A program made the position numbers and the translations under genes. DNA of 64,000 bases from Anaerolineae bacterium (GTDB taxonomy: Bacteria; Chloroflexota; Anaerolineae; 4572-78; J111): NCBI GenBank assembly GCA_023151115.1, contig JAKLJP010000020.1, positions 96,873 through 160,872 of the forward strand. Reading direction: 5' to 3'. The stretch's first letter is position 1, and each line of letters starts with the position of its first letter. Below, piece after piece: positions 58,352-64,000 of this stretch. The notes under the pieces are model-generated. The model made no database searches and had not been told where the DNA came from. It saw nothing but the letters and a program-made list of their open reading frames with translations.

Positions 58352-59950
58352 TCACTGGCTGTCCAGCCATTGCCGGCAGGCTTGCGCAAAATTGCTCGCT
58401 AAATCAGGGTTGTGCCCAAAATGCAAGTGTACATAAGATGCAACCAAATTGCCATGAGCATAGCCGGTAGGTTGACTCTCGCCGCCGCCCTGTCGAGACC
58501 GGATGTACCAGGCGGGGGGAATCGAGGATGAAGGATGAAGGATGAAGGATGAAAGGTCAGATATTTCATCCTTCATCCTTCCGCCTTCCACCTTTACCTC
58601 CCAGGTACTCCAATGAAATTCATGGCCGCGGGTAGTGACTCCTGGCGGCAGCAAGAAATTGCCGCCAGGGGGCGATTCGACCAGACGGTAGCCCAGGCTG
58701 ACCAGGCGCGGCTGCATGCGGGTGATGCCCGGTATCAGCCTCACCAGGGGGTAAAATTCGCCCTCAAGGTCAATGATCCCTTCGGTCAGGTAAATAAAAC
58801 CGCCACACTCGGCGTAGATGGGCATGCCAGCGGCGTGGGCCTGGCGCAGCGCCGCCAGCAGCGACCTGTTGGCGGCTAATTGGGGCGCATAAATTTCGGG
58901 AAAGCCGCCGCCAAAGTAGAGACCTGCTGTGCCTTCCGGCAGAGCAGCATCGTGCTGTGGACTGAAAAAGACAACCTCGGCTCCGCTTTCGCGCAAGAAT
59001 GATAAATTATCCTCGTAATAAAAACTAAAGGCCGCATCACGTGCTACCGCAATAACAACTTTGGGGTCCAAAACTTTGCTTTGGGACCCTGTGAAAACAG
59101 CTTGGTTCAGGTCACTGCGAATGTTAGCGAAGCAGTCTCTATCCCCGGAGGGGGACGCTGCGCGGCTTCGCGCCTCCGGCCTCGCAATGACATTTTTATC
59201 ATAGGTAGTGTGTCCCAAGTTTGTGAACACTCCTTCAAGGCTGCAGCTTTCCGCCTTCATCCTTCCACCTTCCGCCTTGACAATGATTTGCTCTACCTCA
59301 AAATACTGTTCAATCATGTCGGCAGCGCGGGTGATGAAGTCGCTTAACTCGCCCCGTTCGTCGGTGGGGACCAGGCCCAGATGCCGCTCCGGGATGTGGA
59401 GTTCGGCATTTTTTGGCAGCCAGCCCAAAATCGGCAGGCCGGTGGCGTCTTCAACCGCCTGCTTGACCCCGGCGTAGTGACTTTCGGAGCCGCAGCGGTT
59501 GAGAATAAAACCGGCCAGCTTCAAATCCGGGTCAAACTGCGCATACCCCCGCGCCAGCGCCGCCGCCGAGCGGGCCATTTTGCCGACATCCAACACCAAC
59601 AGCACCGGCGCACCGACCAGCTTGGCAATTTGGGCAGTGCTGCCCTCCTCATCGCTGTAATTATAACCATCAAACACCCCCATCACCCCTTCGATAACGG
59701 CCATATCGGTGGTTTGGCTGGCCCGGTCATACAGTTCCAGGGCGCGGTCAGGAGGGACCATCCAGGTGTCAATGTTCCGGCAGGGTCGGCCTGCGGCCAG
59801 GGTGTGGTAGGTTGGGTCAATGTAATCGGGACCGGCCTTGAACGGCTGCACCCGCAGGCCGCGCCGCCTCAAAGCGGCAATCAAGCCCAGGGTAATGGTC
59901 GTTTTACCCACCCCCGAACTGACCCCGGCAATCAGAATTTGGGCGGTCAT
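58352..59950 (-). CDS. cbiA: cobyrinate a,c-diamide synthase CbiA/CobB
   Basis: A 532-residue enzyme amidating the a and c side chains of cobyrinic (or hydrogenobyrinic) acid. N-terminal ATPase domain: GVSSGVGKTTITLGLIAALRRRG, PFKAGPDYIDPTYH. C-terminal glutaminase: PIYAECGGFIYLTEGIID. The usual length is about 450-460. The excess is two in-frame repeat-encoded insertions: residues about 224-293 (KAEGGRMKAES...EGVFTNLGHTT...PEARSRAASPSGDRDC) at the junction between the domains, and residues about 451-478 (KVEGGRMKDEISDLSSF). Its start overlaps the cobT stop by 4 bases. Confidence 0.93.
   Translation of the reverse strand: MTAQILIAGVSSGVGKTTITLGLIAALRRRGLRVQPFKAGPDYIDPTYHTLAAGRPCRNIDTWMVPPDRALELYDRASQTTDMAVIEGVMGVFDGYNYSDEEGSTAQIAKLVGAPVLLVLDVGKMARSAAALARGYAQFDPDLKLAGFILNRCGSESHYAGVKQAVEDATGLPILGWLPKNAELHIPERHLGLVPTDERGELSDFITRAADMIEQYFEVEQIIVKAEGGRMKAESCSLEGVFTNLGHTTYDKNVIARPEARSRAASPSGDRDCFANIRSDLNQAVFTGSQSKVLDPKVVIAVARDAAFSFYYEDNLSFLRESGAEVVFFSPQHDAALPEGTAGLYFGGGFPEIYAPQLAANRSLLAALRQAHAAGMPIYAECGGFIYLTEGIIDLEGEFYPLVRLIPGITRMQPRLVSLGYRLVESPPGGNFLLPPGVTTRGHEFHWSTWEVKVEGGRMKDEISDLSSFILHPSSSIPPAWYIRSRQGGGESQPTGYAHGNLVASYVHLHFGHNPDLASNFAQACRQWLDSQ
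58517..58600. repeat. tandem hairpin inside cbiA (insertion 2)
   Basis: gaggatgaaggatgaaggatgaaggatgaaagg pairs with tttcatccttcatccttccgcc. In frame. Confidence 0.85.
59070..59282. repeat. composite repeat inside cbiA (insertion 1)
   Basis: A run of three repeats. First, cactgcgaatgttagcgaagcagtc paired partly with gcctcgcaatgacat around a ccggagggggacgctgcgcgg core. Second, gtgtcccaagtttgtgaacactccttc. Third, tandem ccgccttcatccttccaccttccgcc. All are read through in frame. Confidence 0.75.
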
Positions 59951-61002
59951 CCCTCTTTTTGGCTCACATTGGCGCTGCTAAAGGTTGCCATTTCGTTGAG
60001 AATCGCCATAGCGGAGGCCACGACAGGCATAGCTAGGGCCGCGCCGGTCCCTTCGCCCAGGCGCAAATCCAGTTGAAAGATAGGCTGTAAATCCAAATGT
60101 TCCTGCATCAGGCGATGCCCCGGCTCGACCGAGCGGTGGGCGGCCAGCATATAGTGGCGGCTGAGGGGAGCCAGCCCGGCGGCCAGCAGCGCCCCGGCGG
60201 TGGAGATAAAACCATCCACCAGCACCGGAATCCGGCGGGCAGCGGCCCCCAGGATAATCCCGGCAATCGCGCCGATTTCAAAGCCGCCGACTTTGGCCAG
60301 CACGTCCAGCGCATCGTTTGGGTCAGGCTGATTGACGGCCAAGGCCCGTTCGATCACGGCGATTTTATGCCGCCGGGTCGCCTCGTCAATCCCGGTGCCG
60401 CGCCCGGTCACTTCAGCGACAGAAGCTTTGGTCAAGACCGCGCAGATGGCGCTGGAAGGTGTGGTATTGCCAATGCCCATATCACCCGTGCCGACCAGGT
60501 GCAGTCCGCGCTCATACTCCCTGGCGACGGCGGCAATGCCGGCCTCGACCGCCTCGACTGCTTGATCGCGGGTCATGGCCGGCCCCTGGGTAAAATTGGC
60601 CGTGCCGAGGCCAATTTTGTGGCTGATCAGGTGCGGGTGGCTGAGGAAAGGATCAGCCGCCACGCCGGCATCGAGAACCACCACCCGCGCTCCGGCCTGG
60701 CGGGCCAACACGTTGATCGCCGCGCCGCCGTTGAGAAAGTTCAGGACCATTTGCGGCGTCACGGCGGCCGGATAGGCGCTGACGCCTTCGGCGGTCACGC
60801 CGTGGTCGCCGGCAGCAACAATAACAGCCCGCTCGGTCAGCGGCGGGTCGAGCCGGCCGGTGATGCCGGCCAATTGGATCGAGAGCGTCTCCAGTCGGCC
60901 CAGCGATCCGGCCGGCTTGGTCAATTCGGCCTGGCGATCCCGTGCGGCGGCCATGCTTTTTTCATCAAGGGGAGTGATAGCGGTGATAGTTTGCTGTAAC
61001 AT
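59947..61002 (-). CDS. cobT: nicotinate-nucleotide--dimethylbenzimidazole phosphoribosyltransferase CobT
   Basis: About 351 residues. It makes alpha-ribazole phosphate, the activated lower ligand of cobalamin. Features: LTKPAGSLGRLE, VIVAAGDHGVTAEGVSAYP, NGGAAINVLARQAGARV, GDMGIGNTTPSSAICAVL and the C-terminal catalytic Glu in LGEGTGAALAMPVV. I start at ATG 61002 (MLQQTITAITPLDEKSM), with AGAAAGG upstream; upstream codons run into a hairpin. First enzyme after cobD; overlaps cbiA by 4 bases. Confidence 0.93.
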   Translation of the reverse strand: MLQQTITAITPLDEKSMAAARDRQAELTKPAGSLGRLETLSIQLAGITGRLDPPLTERAVIVAAGDHGVTAEGVSAYPAAVTPQMVLNFLNGGAAINVLARQAGARVVVLDAGVAADPFLSHPHLISHKIGLGTANFTQGPAMTRDQAVEAVEAGIAAVAREYERGLHLVGTGDMGIGNTTPSSAICAVLTKASVAEVTGRGTGIDEATRRHKIAVIERALAVNQPDPNDALDVLAKVGGFEIGAIAGIILGAAARRIPVLVDGFISTAGALLAAGLAPLSRHYMLAAHRSVEPGHRLMQEHLDLQPIFQLDLRLGEGTGAALAMPVVASAMAILNEMATFSSANVSQKEG

Positions 61003-61029
61003 AAATTGACCTTTCTTAAAATGGGTTGG

Positions 61030-61096
61030 CTCACGGATAAACACAGATTTTTGATTTTCTTTCCCTATCCGTGTCATCTGTGTCCATCCGTGAGTA
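61030..61096. repeat. hairpin between cobD and cobT
   Basis: ctcacggataaacacagat pairs with atctgtgtccatccgtgag, with an extra atccgtgtc unit in the right arm. Confidence 0.75.
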
Positions 61097-61099
61097 CAT

Positions 61100-62200
61100 T
61101 TAGAATTGTTTTGTTTCTACCAAATTCTTGACCGTGCTCAACAATCGCTCATTTTCTTCAGGCCGGCGGGCGGCAATACGGGCGTACTGCGGCAGCCCAA
61201 AGGAAGCGCAGTCTCGCACCTGTACCCCCTGAAACAGCAGCCGCTCCCTCCAAGCGGCGGCATCGGCCACCTGGACTAAGGCGTAGGGCGTGGCTGTGGG
61301 CAAAACCGAGTAGCCCCATTCCGTCAGACCGGCCCACAGTTCTGCCGCATGCCGGTGCAGGGAGGTTAGAGTGTCATCACGCCAGGCCAAAACCTCCGGC
61401 TGCAAAGCTGCCACACCGGCCACCTGGGCCAGAGTATTGACGCTCCAGGTGGGCTGTGCCGCCCGCAGCGCGGTGATAACTGCTTGAGCGGCGATCACAT
61501 AACCCAGGCGCAGCCCGGCCAGCGCCTGATCTTTGGTCAGCGAGCGAAGCAGGATTAGATTTTCGTCCCCAGTCCAGCCGGTCAGGACAGTGGGGGTGGC
61601 CGTAAAATAGCGATACGACTCATCCACCACCCACAGCGCTTCCGGCGTGGCAGCACGCAGGTGAGCCAGCTCGACGGCGGTCCACTGCTGGCCGGTCGGA
61701 TTGTTGGGATTGCACAACCAGACGCCGGCGGGTTGCCAGCGGCGCAGGGCGGCCGCGACAGCCTCAGCCTCGAAGCGCAGGTCGGGACTTGGACGGTATT
61801 CGATCACCTTGCCGCCGGCCAGCCGGATGGCGTGAGCATACTGGCCAAACGTCGGGCCAATCACCACCTGGCGGCTACCCGGCTTGACCAGGGCCAGGGC
61901 GATCAGATGGATCAGTTCGGTCGCGCCGTTGCCGGGCAGAATTGTTTCCGGCGGTGTTTCGTCTACAGCGGCCAGCGCTGCTCGTAAAGCCAGACAGTCA
62001 CGGTCAGGATAGCGCGCCAACCGGTCGGCTTGTAATGCGTCCGCTAAGGCAGCCAACACGGTTGGGTGCGGCCCGTAGGGGTTGCTGTTGGCGCTGAAGT
62101 CAATCAGCTTATCCGGCTGCAAGCCCAGGCGGGCCAGCTCAGCATAATCGAGCGCGCCGTGAGCGACGGGTGACAATTCGGCTAATTTTGGACGAGGCAT
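61100..62200 (-). CDS. cobD: threonine-phosphate decarboxylase CobD (HisC-like PLP enzyme)
   Basis: About 366 residues of fold-type I aminotransferase family. Decarboxylates L-threonine-phosphate to (R)-1-amino-2-propanol phosphate. Features: DFSANSNPYGPHPTVL, YPDRDCLALRAALAA, GNGATELIHLIAL, VWLCNPNNPTGQQW, WVVDESYRYF and the PLP lysine in RSLTKDQALAGLRLGYV near 222. Start ATG 62200 is preferred because AGGA lies 8 bases before it; ATG 62206 is also in frame. The open frame further upstream crosses the riboswitch terminator and is untranslated. First gene of the riboswitch-controlled operon. Confidence 0.9.
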   Translation of the reverse strand: MPRPKLAELSPVAHGALDYAELARLGLQPDKLIDFSANSNPYGPHPTVLAALADALQADRLARYPDRDCLALRAALAAVDETPPETILPGNGATELIHLIALALVKPGSRQVVIGPTFGQYAHAIRLAGGKVIEYRPSPDLRFEAEAVAAALRRWQPAGVWLCNPNNPTGQQWTAVELAHLRAATPEALWVVDESYRYFTATPTVLTGWTGDENLILLRSLTKDQALAGLRLGYVIAAQAVITALRAAQPTWSVNTLAQVAGVAALQPEVLAWRDDTLTSLHRHAAELWAGLTEWGYSVLPTATPYALVQVADAAAWRERLLFQGVQVRDCASFGLPQYARIAARRPEENERLLSTVKNLVETKQF

Positions 62201-62210
62201 AGCCATATTC

Positions 62211-62242
62211 CTGGTAAAAACAAAACCCGCCAGGTGGCGGGT
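62211..62242 (-). terminator. riboswitch expression-platform terminator
   Basis: On the minus strand ACCCGCC (62242-62236) pairs with GGCGGGT (62231-62225) around a 4-base loop, followed by TTTGTTTTT. This is an intrinsic terminator between the cobalamin aptamer and the cobD start. Confidence 0.85.
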
Positions 62243-62311
62243 AGTAGACAGAGTAACCATGCTAACTCTGGTTCCGACCCCCCTATTCCGCGTAGGTGGC
62301 TACGAAAGAAG

Positions 62312-62515
62312 GTAGCGGCAGGTGGTCGGGCTGGCTAATTGTGAATGGTGAATTGTCAATGATTAATTGTTAATGACTCAATATTCATTAACAATTTACA
62401 ATTCACTATTCACAATTCACAATTAACGTACCGTTGCGGGACAGCGCCGGACTGAAACCGGTCTTTCCCTACGCCGAGGCGCGCCCAAGACATCCGGGCC
62501 ATTGGGCGCCGCTAC
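62312..62515 (-). ncRNA. cobalamin riboswitch
   Basis: On the minus strand the conserved cobalamin-aptamer core reads gtagggaaagaccggt, then cagtccggcgctgtcccgcaacggtac. The B12-box side reads gccagcccgaccacctgcc near 62337-62319. Helix P1 closes with GTAGCGG (62515-62509) and CCGCTAC (62318-62312). It precedes an intrinsic terminator and cobD. When adenosylcobalamin binds, the terminator should form and the whole cobD-cobN operon should be off. The aptamer contains a roughly 90-base tandem-unit hairpin in a peripheral arm. Confidence 0.9.
62336..62427. repeat. tandem-unit hairpin inside the riboswitch
   Basis: taattgtgaatggtgaattgtcaatgattaattgttaatg pairs with cattaacaatttacaattcactattcacaattcacaatta. 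The same gtgaattgtgaatgg unit forms the outer arms at 35876-36057. Confidence 0.85.
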
Positions 62516-62582
62516 TGCTATGTAATTAGGGATGGACAATAACACAAAGGAGATAGGTTGTCAAATCGTATCAAAACTGAGA

Positions 62583-63884
62583 CTAATTCAACCCAGCTTC
62601 GGCCAGCCAGGTGGTATAATCTTCGGAACTGTTGAGCCAACCCACTCGATCTAAAAAGCTTTTGAGGGAGGGGCTGGCGGCGCGAAGCTGGCGAATTTGC
62701 GGGCCGGTGGGGTCAATGGAGCCAGGGCTGAGGGCGTAAGAGCCGTGAAAGGCAAAGTAAGCCTGGTTTAGTTTGCGCAAAGAATAGCCCTGCTCAACCA
62801 GCTTGAGCCGTTCCGTTTCCATGTAGGCTTCGGCGGCCTCGATTTCGCCAGCGGCCAGCAGCCGGTCCACTTCCTGGCGGATGCGGCGCATTGCCAGATG
62901 GAATTCGGAGGGTTTGGCCGGGGCGGCCTCACCGGCGCGATTGGCGGCGGGGAGTTGGTCCAGCCAATCGGGGTAAAAGCGGGTGATGACTTTGCGGCTG
63001 ATCTCAGCGCCCACCAGCGAGGCGGTGGTTTCGTTGATGGTTGTCAGATGGGGGTCGGTTTGGTAGCTCCAGGCGATGGCAGTGGGAAAGGTAAACAGGT
63101 AGTTATGGGTCCACTCGTGGGCGATGGTATCAAGCAGGTAGGGCAGAGAGGTGTGCTGAATGACCATTGTTGGGTAGCTGCCCAGCCCGCCGATATCGGT
63201 GATGTAGCAGGAAACATCACCCCGTTGATCGAGCGCGGCCTCGATTTCGGCCCGCTGTCGTAGATTCAGGCCCGGCTGCAAAGCTACAAAATATTGATTC
63301 TGAATCCGGTCACGGGGAGAGAGAATCAGCGCGGTGGGCGGGTCTATCAGGCGGAAGGCAACCGGCGGAAAGACGGCTCCGGCGATGGTAAAGCCTTCAT
63401 CGTGTAAAACTGCCTCGATTTGTTGGGCTAATAACAATTCGACCTGGGTTTTGATTTTGCTCTGGGCCAGGTGGAGCTGACCTAACTCTTCGGTCAGGGC
63501 GCTGGTATCGGGTGAGACGGTGATACGGGGGGCATGGCTGCGGGCCAGTTCACCTTTTACGGCCAGCAATTGTTCTTCTTGTTGGAGAAAAGTTTGGACT
63601 AAGGCTTGCTGCGCTGTAACAGATTCGGGCAATGTCGGAGGCTGCCAGCGCCGCTGCAATTCGGCCGCTAGATTCTGGGATTCCCAATCTACAAAATCAA
63701 AGAGATGGGGGGCGGTAATGGTTTCCAGTTCGACCAGCAGCGCGCCCTGGGGTGGGGTTGCTGCCTCGCCCAGGCCAAACAGCAGAAACAGAAACACGAG
63801 GCAAAAAACCACGCGCCACTGCCAGCGCCGCCGGCGGGCGCGAGCGAGTTGAGTCAGGGCGTCTTGGTCAGGCAGCCAGAGCAT
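62583..63884 (-). CDS. membrane-anchored HExxH metallopeptidase-like protein
   Basis: A 433-residue protein with a basic N-terminus (ARARRRRWQWR) and one membrane segment (about 24-42, VVFCLVFLFLLFGLGEAA). The large extracytoplasmic part holds HEWTHNYLF near 256-264, a gluzincin-type HExxH, with NETTASLVGAEI about 30 residues later that could provide the third ligand. C-terminal region QAYFAFHGSYALSPGSIDPTGPQIRQLR. I do not recognise a named family. It lies upstream of the riboswitch on the same strand, so it is outside the B12 operon. Confidence 0.75.
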   Translation of the reverse strand: MLWLPDQDALTQLARARRRRWQWRVVFCLVFLFLLFGLGEAATPPQGALLVELETITAPHLFDFVDWESQNLAAELQRRWQPPTLPESVTAQQALVQTFLQQEEQLLAVKGELARSHAPRITVSPDTSALTEELGQLHLAQSKIKTQVELLLAQQIEAVLHDEGFTIAGAVFPPVAFRLIDPPTALILSPRDRIQNQYFVALQPGLNLRQRAEIEAALDQRGDVSCYITDIGGLGSYPTMVIQHTSLPYLLDTIAHEWTHNYLFTFPTAIAWSYQTDPHLTTINETTASLVGAEISRKVITRFYPDWLDQLPAANRAGEAAPAKPSEFHLAMRRIRQEVDRLLAAGEIEAAEAYMETERLKLVEQGYSLRKLNQAYFAFHGSYALSPGSIDPTGPQIRQLRAASPSLKSFLDRVGWLNSSEDYTTWLAEAGLN

Positions 63885-64000
63885 TAAGTTATTATAAGAG
63901 AGGTTGGCTGAATAAGAAAATAGGATGGGAGCATTTCAGTTTTGGGGCAGGTTATAAACAATAGGCCAAAGGGTATCAAATTGATGGCTCATAATAGCCG

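Noticed and set aside
62207..62260. Longer N-terminus for CobD
   Set aside because: These codons are the riboswitch terminator hairpin and T-run.

Overview
The window looks like a piece of a Chloroflexota chromosome (Anaerolineae/Caldilineae/Ardenticatenia type). This is an inference of moderate strength. It rests on the GC-rich coding sequence, sugar ABC importers with long Thr/Pro-rich extracytoplasmic linkers, a lipoprotein-type binding protein next to a non-lipoprotein LysM-carrying one (which suits a cell without a classical outer membrane), and intergenic regions full of short-unit tandem hairpins. I see no rRNA, tRNA, CRISPR array, phage or IS transposase gene.

Region 1 (about 1-30 kb, all + strand) is a carbohydrate-uptake and catabolism island. 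A DeoR regulator with a consensus promoter precedes a rhamnose-type ABC importer. One permease of this importer carries an extra C-terminal sulfatase-modifying-factor-like domain, and its binding protein carries a LysM-like module. Then come a class II aldolase, a PHP-domain protein, two paralogous 'medium-chain dehydrogenase' proteins flanking a sorbitol-6-phosphate-dehydrogenase-like SDR, and a two-domain class II aldolase whose second domain has lost its metal ligands. A LacI regulator with a perfect 20-bp operator precedes a second (ribose-type) ABC importer, a xylulokinase-like kinase, a phosphotriesterase-family hydrolase, a DUF4432 epimerase-like protein, a Zn-alcohol dehydrogenase, L-fucose isomerase and a rhamnulokinase. 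Isomerase, kinase and class II aldolase together could take a 6-deoxyhexose to DHAP and lactaldehyde.

Region 2 (30-45 kb, - strand) contains an ARMT1/DUF89 phosphatase, a class III sirtuin, an SGNH hydrolase, a Nudix hydrolase and an amino-acid/carbamoyl cluster: a fold-II PLP enzyme, a threonine-synthase-like enzyme, carbamate kinase, a knotted YgeW-type carbamoyltransferase, a YgeY-type M20 hydrolase and a GntR regulator. It ends with a YfhO-type membrane protein. The cluster resembles the E. coli yge locus but has a different PLP enzyme; carbamate kinase at its end suggests ATP recovery from carbamoyl phosphate.

Region 3 (45-48 kb) holds lspA (apparently with an ATT start), an rluD-type pseudouridine synthase, and a decayed DUF4258/YgiT-type pair split by a dispersed palindromic element.

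Region 4 (47.8-64 kb, - strand) is a cobalamin operon behind a cobalamin riboswitch and intrinsic terminator: cobD, cobT, cbiA, pduX, cobQ, cbiB, cobO, a ferredoxin and cobN. Thioredoxin-like [2Fe-2S] domains occur three times in a row: fused to CobO, free-standing, and fused to CobN. Upstream is a membrane-anchored HExxH protein.

Across the window, hairpins built from 6-9 base tandem units occupy most intergenic gaps. They also lie in frame inside at least six genes, five of them cobalamin genes, and one sits inside the riboswitch itself. This is the most unusual feature of the window.
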